Of a DNA stretch of 64,000 nucleotides, positions 24,000 to 36,262 are shown piece after piece. The translations under genes and the position numbers were made by a program. Where the stretch lies: positions 53,003,208-53,067,207 of the forward strand of contig CM053143.1 of the NCBI GenBank assembly GCA_028571685.1, given 5' to 3'. Every line of letters starts with the position of its first letter. The first letter of the stretch is position 1. Origin of the DNA: Heterohyrax brucei. Its lineage: Eukaryota > Chordata > Mammalia > Hyracoidea > Procaviidae. The notes beneath the pieces were generated by a model. It had not been told where the DNA came from, made no database searches, and saw only the letters and a program-made list of their open reading frames with translations.

Positions 24000-24580
24000 G
24001 AGGAGAGAAGATATGGCTAGCATGGGATAAAAAGCTTAGCTTTATACAAAGTAAGATATATTCTATCCTTGTTCCATGACAAATAACCCTTGAAGTAATT
24101 GGAGCACCTTGGTCTAGGACTTCCAGACCACACCAGATTTGTGCTAGCAGATGGGGGCTGGCAGGACCAGAGAAGTCTCACCTGTAGGCCAATATCAACC
24201 AGCCTCAGGAGGAACAATTTAGTCTATAATGCAGTATAGACCAATGAAAGCCTGGAACTTGTAGACTTGGAGAGCTACCTGGTTGATGAAGGAAGAGCGA
24301 CTTTCCCTCTTTAAGACAAAGAAGTTTCTCATTGGTGAAATGGGTAGGGGTATGGCCTTTCCAGACCTCTCTTATGCATCTCTTCCTCAGATGATCCTAA
24401 TTTGTATACTTTTGCTATAATAAATCCATAATTGTAAGTATGGTGCCTCCTTCTGTAAGGTCTCTGATCACTCCGTCGAATTATCAAAAACAAAAGAGAA
24501 GAGGGAGCCAACAGGTTAAAAAGGGGGTTCTGTAAGTACTCCCAAACCTGCAGGTGGCATTTGCATATTTGGCAATCTAA
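24000..24580 (+). mobile_element. ERVL-type LTR, old
   Basis: LTR-like sequence with a U3-R-U5 look: 'tgctataataaatccataat' (AATAAA-type signal at about 24420), then 'aaggtctctgatcact' and 'gaattatcaaaa', as in the 3' part of ERVL/MLT2-type LTRs. The ends are not sharp and no target duplication was found. No internal retroviral genes are visible. Confidence 0.5.
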
Positions 24581-24589
24581 AAGACAGCG

Positions 24590-24852
24590 TGATTTTAACC
24601 TGCATCTTACATACTTCGGACACGTTGTCGGGAAAGACCTGTCCCTGCAAAAGGGCATCATGCTTGGTAGAGTGCTGGGTCAGTAAAAAAGAGGAAGACC
24701 CTTGATGAGATGGATTGACATAGTGGTCACAGCAAGAGGCTTAAACGTGAAGACAGTTGTGGAAAAGGGGAAAGACTGTGCAGTGTTTCGTTCTGTTATG
24801 CACAGGGTTGCTATGAGTAGGAATCAACTCGATGGAACCTAACAACAACAAA
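24590..24852 (+). mobile_element. RTE LINE 3' end
   Basis: Last 0.26 kb of RTE on the plus strand, from 'catcttacatacttcggaca' to 'ggaacctaacaacaaca'. Its terminal 'tgctatgagtaggaatcaac' is the same motif that ends the SINEs, showing the shared LINE/SINE tail. Confidence 0.9.
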
Positions 24853-25234
24853 AACTGGATCTTCTCTGTCTCTGAGTGATTGGGAAAAAAATGATCTATG
24901 AGGAAGGGTGGTGTTCCAAATGATAAAGAGAAATGGGAAGGTACAGACTGAATAAACCTCAATATTTTGAGGAATTTATTCATGCTGATTCTTATCCACA
25001 AAGACCGAGATAAAGACCATTAGTAATTTATGTTGAGTGGACATTTATTTTTCTGGACGGTTGCAAAAATTGTTACCTATGTGGTATGAGAAAGATAACT
25101 GTGGATGCTCTTCTTCAACTAGACAAAGAATATGAAAGTACATTTTTTTCATGAACAAAATAGTGTACACAGAGCACACTCAGCTGGCAAGAATTATATT
25201 AATCAAACTGACAAGGTGACTTGCTCCAGGCATG
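24853..25234. other. unannotated sequence
   Basis: No element or gene recognised. Confidence 0.45.
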
Positions 25235-25565
25235 TCTTTTTTCCAGCCACACTCTTCTTGATCAATTCTTTGCGGTGCAGTGATACTGTGTATTCCTTCC
25301 ACATTCTTTTAATATTTGCTACATCCATCAGTATTTTGCCAGTAGAATCTTTCAGCATTGCAACTTGATGTTTGAATTCTTTCTTTCCTTATTTCAGCTT
25401 GAGAAATGCTAATAGAGCTTTCGTTTTTGGTTTTGTAATTCCAGGTCTTTTCCTTTTTCATGATCATACTTTTCTTTATCTTCTTGAGCTAGATTCTGAA
25501 ATCTTCTGTTCAGCAATTTTGTGTTATCGTTTCTTCGTTCTGCTTACCTACTCTATGTTCAAGAG

Positions 25566-26109
25566 TGTGATGGTATGGTTGTGTGTCATCTTGGCTAGGC
25601 CACAACTCTTAATGGTTTGTCTGTTATGATGAAGTTTGGCAGCTGTATGATGATGTAATCATCTCTATAATGAAATCTGATATGATCTCCTCCATGATGA
25701 GATCCGTTATGGGCAGTCAATCAGTTGAAAGGAAGGTTTTCTAAGGGTGTGGCCTACATCAAATATAGGTAGATTTTCTGGCAAAGCCTGCTGGCTTTCA
25801 TTCACTCTAGATCGTCCGGTTGGCCTCTAGTCATCTGATCTCTGGTTCTTGGAAACTGAGTTGCAAGTTTACTTGCTTTCTCACCTGTTGATCTTAAGAT
25901 TCATTAGCCTCTGAAATCTGAAAGATGGAGTCCTTACTGACCTGCCAAAGTTGGTCTGTTAGTCTAGAAAAGCCTTCAGCCTGGCCCCAGGGGCTTGGGA
26001 GTTTCTAGACTCTACAACCATATGAATCATTTCTTTGATATAAATCTCTTTCTATATATATTTATTCCCTTTTCTAGTTTTACTTATCTAGGCAATACAT
26101 CCTAAGACA
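25566..26109 (+). mobile_element. solo LTR nested in RTE
   Basis: A 544-bp LTR with TG...CA ends: starts TGTGATGGTATGG and ends '...acatcctaagaca'. The late 'gatataaatctctttctata' block also occurs in the LTR at 52228-52871, so the two are related. Removing it restores RTE order. The adjacent 5-mers AAGAG (left) and AGGAT (right) sit exactly where a 5-bp duplication is expected and match at three positions. Confidence 0.75.
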
Positions 26110-26496
26110 AGGATCAAGTTTCAGAGTCTCTTCTGACATCCATTTTGGTTTTTTCTTTCTTTCTTGTCTTTTTTCAGTTACCTTTTGCTTTCTTCATGCA
26201 TGATTTTCTTGATGTCATTTCACAACCTGTCTTTTGGTCATTAGTTTGCAGTGTGTCAAGTCTATCACTGAAGTGATGTCTGAATTCCAATGGGGAGTAC
26301 TCACTTAGTCATACTTTGACTCTTGTGTATTTGTTTGAATTTTCTTCAGCTTCAGCTTCAACTTGGATATGAGCAATTGATGTTTTCTCTGCAATCAACA
26401 CTTGGCCTTGTTCTGATATTGAGCTTTTCCATCATTTCTTTCCACAGATGTAGTCAAACTGGTTCTTTTGCATAACATCTCATGAAATCTCCTTGC

Positions 26497-26690
26497 ATAA
26501 ACTAAAACCCAAACTCACTGTAATCAAGTTGATTTTGATTCATAGCAATCTTTTCGGATGGTGTAGAAATGCCCAATAGTTTCTAATGCTATAATTCTTT
26601 AAGGAAGCCTACTGCCACACCTTTCTCCTGAGGAGTGGCTTCAAACAACTGACTTTTAACACCAAGTGTATTAACCAGGACGCTGTTCTG
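26497..26690 (-). mobile_element. AfroSINE-like SINE nested in RTE
   Basis: Reverse copy beginning 'actaaaacccaaactcactg', with 'gattttgattcatagcaatc' and a weak head end near 26670-26690. RTE homology flanks both sides. Confidence 0.7.
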
Positions 26691-27077
26691 TGTGTATAGC
26701 CACCATTTATATTGTTGATAAAAGGTGTTTGCAATGAATAAGTTGTTTATCTTGCAAAATTCTGTCGTTTCTACTACCAAGCTCATGTTTTCCAATTAGT
26801 GATCCTTCTCAACTTCCACTCAGAACATTCCAATCATCAGTAGTTATTAATGCATCTTGATTGTAATTTCGATCAACTTCAGATCACAAAAGTTGGTTTC
26901 TTCATCTTGTCATTAGCAATGGAACATATCTTGGAATAATAGCTGTATTCTCTGATCTTCCTTACAGATGTGTGGATACCACCTTACCAGTGACAGGGTT
27001 ATGCTTCAAGATGTGACTTTTAATGTTGTTATAAATAATTAATCCTCTTCAGATTTGTCATTGCTGATTCTTTGTTC

Positions 27078-29225
27078 TACTCTTCTATTAGTTCCACGAG
27101 CTTTTTATTTTTGTGGATTCCTTAGAGTTTTTTGTGTACAACATCATGTCATATGTAACAGGGATGCTTTCAATGTTTCCTTATGAATTTCGATGTCTTT
27201 TATCTTGTGTAATTTCTCTGGTTAAAACCTCCAGCACAATGCTGAATAAAGTGGCGATGGGTACTCTTGTTTTGTTCCTGTTTTCAAGCAAAACACTTGC
27301 ATTCTCTGTCCACTTAGGACAATGTCATCTGCTGGCTTTGCATAAATGCCCTTTATTAGATTGAGCGATTTCCCTTCTATTCCTGTTCTGCAGGGAGTTT
27401 TTAACATGAATGAGTGTTTCACTTTGTCAAATGCCTTTTCTGCATCAATTTATAAAATCACGTAAGTCTTTTCTTTTGTTATACTTATGTGTTTGACTAC
27501 ATGAATTGTTTTTCTGATGTTGAACCATCCCTGCTACGAATTCTACTTGGCCCTAGTGAATTATTTTTGATATGTTGTTGCATTTTCTTGGACAGAATTT
27601 TGTTGAAGACTATTGCATCTAAGTTCATGAGAGTTATTGGTCTATAATTTTCACTTTTGTTCTATCTTTACCTGGTTTTTGGTGTCAGTTTATGCTGGCT
27701 TCATATAATTGCTTTAGGAATATTCCCTCATTTTCTATGCTGTGAAATGTCTTTAGTAATAGTTGCGTTAACTCTTTTCTAAAAGTTTGGTAAAAGTCTT
27801 CAGTGAAGCTGTCTGGGCCAGGACTTTTTTTTTGCTTGGAAGTATTTTAAATTAATTAGTCCATCTCTTCTTTTGTGATGAGTTTTTAAGTTGTTCTACT
27901 TCTGTTTGTTTCAGTTTTGGCAGGTAGTGTGTCCCTAGAAATTTGTCTGTTTCCTGTAGGTTTTCCAATTTATTAGTATACAATTTTTCATAGTGTTCTT
28001 TATGATTCTCTTAATTTCATTTGGGTCCTTTATGCTATAAGGTGTCTCATTTCTTAATTAAGTTATTTGCTTCCTCTCCTATTTTTATTTTGTCAGATTA
28101 GCTCATGGTTCATTGATATTGTTGACCTACTCAAAAATCCAAGTACTGGTCTTGTTAACTATTTCTATTATTTTTCTGTTTTATCATTCATTTGATTCTG
28201 CTCTCATTTTTATTAGTTGTTTTCTTCTTGTGTTTGAGGGGTTCTTTTGTTGCTGTTTTTGTACTTATTTGCATTGTAGGGTTAGTTCGTTGATTTGTGA
28301 CTTTTCTTCCTTTTGGGTGTGTGCATTTATTGAGATAAATTGACCACTCACCACTGCTTTTGGCTGTGTTCTATAGCTTCTGGTAGGATGTGTTTTCATT
28401 CTCTTTTGATTCTATGAATTCCATTATTCTGTCCTTGATTTCTTCTGTAAACCAGAAGTTTTTGAGCAAGGTGTTGTTTAGCTTCCACGTGTTTATTTAT
28501 TTATTTATTTTTACTTTTGCTGTTTCTTCTATTGATTCCATCCTTTATGGCTTTATGATGTGAGAAGGTCCTTTGCAATATTTCAGATCTTTGGATTTTA
28601 TTAAGACTTGCTTTATAGTCTAATTTGTGGTCTATTCTGGGGAATTTGCCATATGAATTAAAAAAGAAGGTATATTTGTTGCTGGGTTGAGTGTTCTGTA
28701 TATATCTGTGAGGCTGAGTTGGTTCATTGTGGCATTTAGATCTTCCGTGTCTTTACTGAGCTTCTTTGTGGACGTTCTGTCCATCACTGAAAATGATGTG
28801 TTAAAGTCTCTTATTATTCTGTGGCACTGTCTCTGATTTTTCAGTGTTGATGGTATTTGTTTGATGTATTTAAAAGCTAGGTCACTGGGTGAGTGAATAT
28901 TTAGTATGGCCATGTCCTCTTGATATATTGACCCTTTAAGCAATGTATAGTGACTTTCCTTGCCCATTGTGGTAGATTTTACTTTAAAGTCCACTTTATC
29001 TGAAATTAATATTGCCACTGTTGGTCTTTTTTGAATGTTGTTAACTTGCTATATATGTATTTTCAGACTTCGAGTTTCAGTCAATTTGTATCTTTTAGTT
29101 TAATGTGTTTCTCTTGTAAGCAGAATATAGACAGATTATGCTTTAAAAAAATCCATTCAGCTACTCTTTGTCTCTATTGGGGAACTTAACGCACTTATAT
29201 TGAATCTTATTATTACCAAGTATTA
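27078..29225 (-). pseudogene. L1 ORF2 pseudogene, C-terminally truncated
   Basis: Minus-strand ORF2 remains. The endonuclease is at 28632-29018 (AILISDKVDFKVKS, then 'RDFNTSFSVMDR', a decayed GDFN motif with R for G, and 'LSLTDIYRT'). The RT palm region is at 27222-27422 (LKTPCRTGIEGKSLNLIKG and 'LKTGTKQEYPSP', a decayed RQGCPLSP). Many frameshifts are present, and homology ends at about 27078. Confidence 0.75.
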
Positions 29226-29759
29226 ATTTAGTGCTATCATTTCGATAAATTTTTTCGGGGTGTTGTTGATACTTAGTTCCACTTAATTTTCTGTGCTGAG
29301 TCATTTTTCTTTATAGACCTTCTTTTCATTTTTGTTGGTTTATATCTGCTGAGACTTCTGGGTTATGTTTCTTTTGAGACTTCAGGGTTACGTTTTCTTT
29401 TGATGCATAAAATCATGTAGTTCCTTTGTGGTTACCTTAATATTTACCCCTAATAGTCTAAGTTTAAATCAGTTTTTTTTCTTGTTTATTCCTTTGATTT
29501 CCTCTCCATCTAAAAGATCTATGAATATACTAATTTGTCCTTGTTTTGGTGTAATGTCATCATCATTTACATACTGAGATCTGTTTCTCTATTTTTGGTG
29601 TTTTTAGCTTTGATTTCTTTTGAGGAGTCCTCATGCATGTTGACATCTCATTTCTCTGTCCTGCACTGTATCCTTGAATATATATCTGATGGTATTGATT
29701 TTCTAATCAAAGAACTTACTTCAGTGTTTCTATTAATTTTGGTTTGGTTTTTGCAAATT

Positions 29760-30560
29760 CCCTAAACTTCTGTTTATCAGAGAATGTTCTAATTTCACCA
29801 CCATATTTGATAGACATTTTTGCAGGGTACATAATTATGTTTTAGTTGGTTTTTTTTTTTTTTTTTTTTTGTCCTTCAAGGCTTTGTATATGACATACAT
29901 TTACCTTCTTGCTAGCATGGTTTTCATTGAGTACTCCGAGCTTAGTCTTAAAGTCTCCTGTTTTAACTCTCCTTGGTTAAGCTTTTTCATAATATGTCTT
30001 GACATCTTTCTTTTTGGGTCTACTTTGTGTGGAGTTTCATTAGCATCTTGCATAGATATCTTCTTGTTTTTCATGATATCAGGATAGTTTTTTGCCAACA
30101 TGTCTTCAAAATTCTCTACTTTCTGTTATCTTTTCCTCACTCCCCCCACCCTCCCCACCCCCGGTTCTGCTACTCCATCAATTCCTAAGTTACTTCTCTT
30201 AATAGATTCCCATGTAACTCTTAGTGATTCCTCAGTTTTTAATTTTTTTTAATCTGATTTTTCCTCTGTATATTCTGGTATCTGTTGGTTCATTTTCAGT
30301 ATCGCTAATTCCACATTCCATTGCCTGAATCCTGTTCCTTTGGCTTCCTATTGAATTTCATGATTCTACAATATTACAGTTAGTCTGCTGAATTTTAGAT
30401 AGTTGTTGCTCAAGTGTTTCTTACAGCCTGTTTAATTTTTCATTATGCTGTGATGAACTTTGCCTAATCTCCTTCCTGATGCCTTGAAGAGATCTAAACA
30501 TTATTGCATCCTACCTTTGACAACTGCAAAGAGTTTTTATCTAGAAATTTTTTTGATTGT
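29760..30560 (-). pseudogene. L1 ORF1 pseudogene
   Basis: Minus-strand ORF1 remnant. The most readable part is 29901-30101 (LAKNYPDIMKNKKISMQDA, then 'PHKVDPKRKMSRHIMKKLN'), corresponding to the RRM region. The rest is broken, including a 20-T run at 29851-29870. Confidence 0.65.
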
Positions 30561-31417
30561 TTGGGGAGTTTTCTGAAGCCATAGTGGTCTCCTTCTTTAA
30601 ATGATTAGAAATTAATTGTTGTCTCTGAGTCATCAGAAAGTTGTAATTTATTTGGTTACCGTGTTCTAATGTATATACATACATATTTTCATTTAGTTTT
30701 TAAGTGTCCACATATTCTGGTCATTTGAGCTAGATTGATTATTGGAGCCTTACACATTCTAATGTCCTGTCACCATATTGTTAGAGCTGTGAGCAAGGTG
30801 AGAAAGGTAGGGCATGTTGTGATCTGAGGGTAGCTGGCAAAACTCTTTTCTTCTTCTCTCTTTTTTCCCCTCTCCAAGTCTGGGAGAGTAATTCAGGGCA
30901 CATACATAATATATCCCACTTCTAGCCCAGGTAGCATGTGAGAGCCTGGTATAGAACAGAGAAGTGAAGGGAAAGTTCTGGGGAAAGGGAAATAAATCAG
31001 TGTATAGGAGAGTCCTAAATCTGAAGGAGTTTGCAGGCATTTAGCTTATGAGCCACAGGTGAAGATCCTCTGCAGTTCTGTACATGTGGCTATCTGAGGC
31101 TCAGCTTCCATGCTGAGAAAGATGTGTCCTACTGATGGTGCCAGGCTCTATTTGGCCCCTGGCCACCACAGTGCCACAGCTCTGCTTGGCTGGCTGAGGC
31201 AGGTCCCTCTCCACTGTGAAAATTTAATTCTGGCCAAAGTAGTTCTTTCTGGACTTGCTCTCTTCTTCCTGTCACCCAGTCTGATCTCTTAGTTTTCTGC
31301 CTGATATTAAGGGCTTCTAGAATGCCCTATATAACCTATTCAGTTATTTTTCTGGTTCTTTGTTGTTAGAAGGATCAGAAAACATCCATGACTATTCTGC
31401 CTTCTTAACCCCTCTCC

Positions 31418-32481
31418 TTTAACTTATGCTTTAAATTCATAAACTTTGTATTCTTTATCTGATAACTCTATTACCCAAAGTTGTCAGTATGTACACAGTT
31501 GCCACCTAATGGGTCATGTCACATAACAGAATAGCATTGTACTTCACAGTAACCGAGAAAGCCAACTTCTAAGATACCAAGAACTTGTACAAAAAATTCT
31601 CTATTCCCAGCTCTTTCTGTAGGTGACATCTTATTTTCAGGACAGTTCTAGATGGTCTTTTTGAGAAACTATTTTGTATTTTCCCAAACCAAGTTTTTAG
31701 CTAGAATTTATTGCATAGTTATTTGACTGAGCTGTCATTGGTTAGTAAGCTCGGGTGTTGTGACTACACAGCTAGCTGAGGAATTTAGCAAAAATATGGT
31801 AGTAGTTAATGAAAAAAATATGCTTCTACATATGTGCTTTTGGACTCTTCAGACTTATCAAGCTCAAATCTGTTCCTTTTCATCTTCATTGCCTTTACGT
31901 TGATTTTCATTAGCAGACTTTCATGAAACACCTGATGTGATTTTCTCATTACCATGTTGAAATTTCTTAAAGAAAACAAATGTGATCACACACTGTCATG
32001 TTTTAACTATCATCCCAGTTATCACTAAAAAATGCATATTTGTCAGTATAATCTGCCTGCACCACTTTGAATTTAATTTTGTGTCCTTCCCTTCCGTAAA
32101 CTTACACATTAAATTAAAAGAAATTGTCAGAAATAACTTAATTCCTTAACTTCTTACCTCTTTATGAATATGTTCTTCTAATCTTAACCTGTATTTTTGT
32201 TTTATCTTCCTGGAAAAACTTGCTCATTCTGGCTAACATGGAATCCTTCCAAGAAACGTTTCTTAATCTCCTTCATTACGGTTTATGTACACTTATTTTG
32301 TGTACTCTTAGAATTATAAAATATATTTAATGAAATATTGAAAATTTTTGTGCACTAACCTGTCCCCCCCTTAGCAGGTTTTACATCCATTGAGGAGAGG
32401 AAACATGCCATAGAAACTTGTATATCTCAAATGGCTGGCACAGTGTTTTCCCATTAACCAAAAAAAAAACCTAACAAATAC
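31418..32481. other. unannotated AT-rich sequence
   Basis: About 1 kb with no recognised repeat or coding signal. Confidence 0.5.
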
Positions 32482-32642
32482 TGATGAAGCCCAGTGCTGC
32501 GGAATTGACTCTGAATCACAGTGACCCTATAGGCAGAGTAGAACTGTTCCACAGAGTTTCCAAGGATCACCTGCCAGATTCAAACTACCAACCTTTTGGT
32601 TAGCAGACATAGCACTTAACCACTACATCACCAAGGTTTCTA
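32482..32642 (-). mobile_element. AfroSINE-like SINE
   Basis: Reverse copy, near full length: 'gcggaattgactctgaatca', 'agagtagaactgttccacag', 'cttttggttagcagacatag'. Ends at 'accaaggtttc'. Confidence 0.88.
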
Positions 32643-32790
32643 TTTTCACATTACTGTTCAGTAAATATTGAACCACCAGCATTTATAATACAACTTTGTA
32701 GTAAATTACTGAAAGACTGCCTTTTATTATTCTATGTTTTATAACTTTTTACAAACAAGGCTCATCTGTTTATTTGTACAATTTAATAGT

Positions 32791-32797
32791 AGTACCT
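32791..32797. repeat. RTE target-site duplication, left copy
   Basis: AGTACCT, repeated at 35049-35055. The two copies bracket the 2.25-kb rearranged RTE. Confidence 0.7.
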
Positions 32798-35048
32798 GGT
32801 TTTTGTTGTTAGGTGTCATCTAGTTGAGTCTGACTCATAGTGACCTTATGTACAACAGAATGAAGCACTGCCTGGTCCTGCACCATCAGTGTGCTTGTTG
32901 ATATGCTTGAGCCTATTGATGCAGCCACTGAGTCAGTTTGTCTCATTGAGGGGCTTGCTCTCTTTTCTGATGCTTTACTTTACCAATTATGATGTCCTTT
33001 TCCAGGATTAGTCCCAGGGGTTAAACCTTCTTGATAACACACTCAAAGTATAGAAATGTAGTGTCACCATCCTCATTTCTAAGGAGCATTATGGCTGTGT
33101 TTCTTCCAAGACATACTTGTTCATTCTTTCAGCCTTCCTTCTGCTTAGCAAATGTTGTTCTCTGATCCAGTTGTGAAGATTTTTTGTTTTCTTTATATTA
33201 ATGTGTAATCCATACTAACTCTTGTAGTTTTTGTTCTTCATCCATAAGTGGTTCAAGTCCTCTTTACTTTCAGCAACATAGTTGTGTTATCTGCATAATG
33301 AAGGTTGTTAATGAGTCTTCCTCCAATCCTGATGCGTTGTTCTTCTTCACATAGTCCAGCTTCTTGGATTATTTGCTGAGCATACAAATTGAATAACTAA
33401 CTATAGAGAAAAGATACAGCTCTGACACATTTCCTGACTTTAAATCACGCAGTATCCCTTTTTTCCATTGTAGTGACAACTCTTGATCTATACACAGGTT
33501 TCTCATGGGCATACTAAAGTGTTGTGGAATTCCCATTCTTTGCAACAGTATCTGTAATTCACTATGATACACTTCTCATAGTCAATAAAACATAGGTAAA
33601 CATCTCTTTGGTATTTTCTGCTTCCAGCCAGGATCCATCTGACATCAGTGACAGCCCTCCTTCCCTATCCTCTTATGAATCTGTCTGGATTTCTGGGCTT
33701 TCCATAGTGAAATCCCTGCTGAAACTGCTTTTAAATGTTCCTCAGCAATATTTTACTTATGTGTGAAATTAGTAATATTGTTTGTTAATTTCTACATTTG
33801 GTGGGATCACCTTTCTTTGAATTAGGTATAAATATGGATCTCTTCCAATCAGTTGGCCAGGAAGTTGTCTTCCAAGTTTCTTGACATAGATGAGTGAGCT
33901 CCTCTAGTGTTCCATTCATTGGCTGAAACATCTCAACTGGCACTTTGTCAGTTTTGTAGCCTTGTTGTTTTGGCTGTCATCTTCAGTGGGGCTTGGACTT
34001 CTTCTTTCAGTACCATTGGTTCTTGATTATATGCAACATTCCGAAATTATTAAACAAAGGCCAATTATTCTTGGTACAGTGACTCTGTGCATTATTCCCA
34101 TCTTATTTTGATGTTTCCTGTGTCATTTCAAATTTTCCCGGACAATCCTTCACTATTGCAAAATCACTAAGGCCAAAGATGAAGAAATTGAAGATTTTTG
34201 TCAACTTCTGCAGTCTGAAATTGATCAAACATTCAATCAGATGCATTGGTAATTACTGGAGATTGAAACAACGAAGTGGGAAACAACAAGGAAAAATCAG
34301 TATTTGGACAACATAGCCTTGATAATAGAACAAAGCCAGAGATCATGTGATAGGATTTTGCAAGATCAATGACTTCTTTATTGCAAATACTTTTTTCAAA
34401 CACGTAACTGGTGACTACCCATATGTACCTCATCAGATGGAGTACACAGGAAACAAATCAAATACCTATGGGAAGAGACAATGGAAAAGTTCAGTATTAT
34501 CAGCCATAGCAAAGCTGGGGGTTGACTGGGGAGCAGATCATGAATTGCTCATATGTAAGTTCAAGTTAAAGCTGAAGATAAATATAATAACTCCACAAGA
34601 GCCAAGAAGTGACCCTGAATATATCTCACATGAATTTGGAGACTCTATCAAGAATAGATTTGACACATTGAATGTTAATCACCAAATAAAGATCAGATGA
34701 GTTGTAGAATGACCTCAAGTACACTACATAGGAAAAAAAAGGGGGGGAGGGGAGAGAAGTCATTAAAAAGACAGAAAAGAAAGAAAACACCTAAATGGGT
34801 ATCAGGAGAGACTATGAAGCTTGCTCTTGATTGAAAAGAAGCTAAAGTTGAGTGTAAGAAATGATGAAATAAGAGCTGAAGTAAAGGTTTCAACTAATGG
34901 CTGGAGAAGACAAAACAGAATATTATAATGACATGTACAAAGATTTGGAGCTAGAAAACAAAAAGGAAAGAATATGCCAAATACTGTCAAGAACAAGCTA
35001 TAAGAACTGCACACACACACAAATAATCAAGCCTCTAGTTGCAATTGC
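32798..35048 (-). mobile_element. RTE LINE with inverted 5' half
   Basis: One RTE insertion in two oppositely oriented halves. 32798-34161 is minus strand, from the 3' terminus ('tgttgttaggtgtcatctag') to 'aatccttcactattgcaa'. 34164-35048 is plus strand, from 'actaaggccaaagatgaaga' through the endonuclease region to 'cctctagttgcaat'. Both halves end at the same place in the family sequence (around ttgcaat), and the 7-bp repeat AGTACCT flanks the whole. This is the layout produced by twin priming during target-primed reverse transcription. The 3' half also carries a deletion near 33170. Confidence 0.85.
34347..34700 (+). pseudogene. RTE endonuclease-region fragment
   Basis: A 117-codon open frame in the inverted 5' half. 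It reads IGFCKINDFFIANTFFKHVTGDYPY and then KRQWKSSVLSAIAKLGVDWGADHELLICKFKLKL. The ADHELLICKFK block is the endonuclease histidine motif of RTE/BovB-type LINEs, preserved as DH. It is a fragment only, with a stop at 34698-34700 and frameshifts outside. Confidence 0.75.
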
Positions 35049-35055
35049 AGTACCT
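35049..35055. repeat. RTE target-site duplication, right copy
   Basis: AGTACCT, identical to 32791-32797, directly after the inverted RTE half. Confidence 0.7.
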
Positions 35056-36067
35056 ACAGAAGTGCTACAATTGATGCAGGTATTTTATACAGTTAAAGAT
35101 CACAAAATTGACATGGGACTCATATTAATCCAGTAAAATTGTTCACTTTGAATTAAATAATTATTCAAGCTACTTAATTCTTTGATTATATTTCTTAAAA
35201 TAATGTATTGAAAGTATTTCATTTAAGGAAGATGTAATAGAGATCAACACTTTCTTTATGGTTACTAATATATTTGAATATGATATATTTCTGTGATTGT
35301 TAACTTTAATAACAGGATGAAAGCAGAGCTATTTTTTTCCAAGAAAAAAATATTTTGACAACCATGAGAACATAACAGCTTTTAAAGTTAAAAACAAGCT
35401 GGATACTTTTAAATTCAATATCTTAAACCATGTTTGGCTCGGCCATAATAAAATTTTTTAACGTCATGTCTAGGGCAAATTTAGAAGCAGGGCAAGCGAT
35501 TCAAATAAATATTTTTTTTTACATTTGCAAAGCTCAAATATTCTAAATGACTTTTCTGCCATCATTTGTCAGTCATTATAACAGTTCAGTGGCTTTGAGT
35601 TTTAAAACTCCCAATTTCAGCAAAGTTGATGATTTTACAGTCTATATATTTCTGTCAAAACTGAAATGTTCTAATGTAAACATTGTCCTTATGGAGCAAA
35701 CATTTTCTATAATTCTTGTTTGAGTACATGTTAGCAGTACTCCATGTTCTTCCTAAAGATGGCCAAACGTGGAATTGTATTTTCAGAGCTTTTATAACTG
35801 AAAAGACTTCAAAAATTACCTTTAAATGAAGCTCAAAAAGTTTCTTGGCTTCTTTTGTAATTAGAGTCACAGTCTCTCATAGGAAATATATCTCATCAAA
35901 CTCATTTTAAATCTATTTATATGATTCTGTGACAACTCTCCCAGGTACTTCTTAGTTTACTGGGGAAACTGCTGTTGGCAACGGCTTTGAAGATTGCTTA
36001 GATATGAGTTGATATGAAGACCTGAGATAACTCCCAAATGACCAGATTTTCTCTACATTTTTTCTAA
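35056..36067. other. unannotated AT-rich sequence
   Basis: No gene or repeat family recognised; short homopolymer runs only. Confidence 0.5.
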
Positions 36068-36262
36068 GGAGCCTTGGTGGTGCGGGAGTTAAAGTGCTTG
36101 ACTGTTAAGCAGTTAGCAGTTGTAACCCACCAGCTGCTTCAGAGGAGAAAGATGTGACAGTCTGCTGTAAATATTACAGTCTTGGGAACCCTATGGGACT
36201 GTTCTATTCTGCCCTATACTTACCATGAGTTTGAGTTGACTTAAGTGCAACAAGTTTAGTTT
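36068..36262 (+). mobile_element. AfroSINE-like SINE, long variant
   Basis: Forward copy. Head 'aggagccttggtggtgcggg', extra block 'gaggagaaagatgtgacagt', body 'gggaaccctatgggactgtt', tail 'gagttgacttaagtgcaaca'. Confidence 0.88.

Larger units (their letters stand above)
25235..27070 (-). mobile_element. RTE LINE, 5' half, with nested LTR and SINE
   Basis: Minus-strand RTE covering the endonuclease and linker portion. Left segment 25235-25565 ('gtgtattccttccacattct' on), middle 26110-26496 ('ctcttctgacatccattttg' on), right 26691-27070 ('tgtttgcaatgaataagttg' on). It is interrupted by an LTR (25566-26109) and a SINE (26497-26690). The 3' half (RT domain) is absent. On the right it abuts a minus-strand L1 that lacks its own 3' end. 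Confidence 0.82.
27078..31417 (-). mobile_element. L1 LINE, old, 3' part missing
   Basis: A minus-strand L1 with the end of the RT-coding region at the left, then the N-terminal ORF2, ORF1 and a 5' UTR. On the minus strand the 5' terminus starts GGAGAGGGGTTAAGAAGGCA at 31417, a typical L1 beginning. The ORF2 C terminus and 3' UTR are absent; homology stops at about 27078, where RTE sequence begins. Divergence is higher than in the L1s at 18520 and 44467. Confidence 0.85.

Noticed and set aside
24000..24580. Endogenous retrovirus with coding potential next to the LTRs
   Set aside because: None of the six MaLR-like LTRs or the ERVL-like LTR has adjacent gag, pol or env similarity; all look solo or fragmentary.
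25235..27070. Twin-priming pair with the plus-strand RTE end at 24590-24852
   Set aside because: The inverted part lies on the 3' side of the plus-strand end; twin priming would put it on the 5' side. No shared target duplication was seen.
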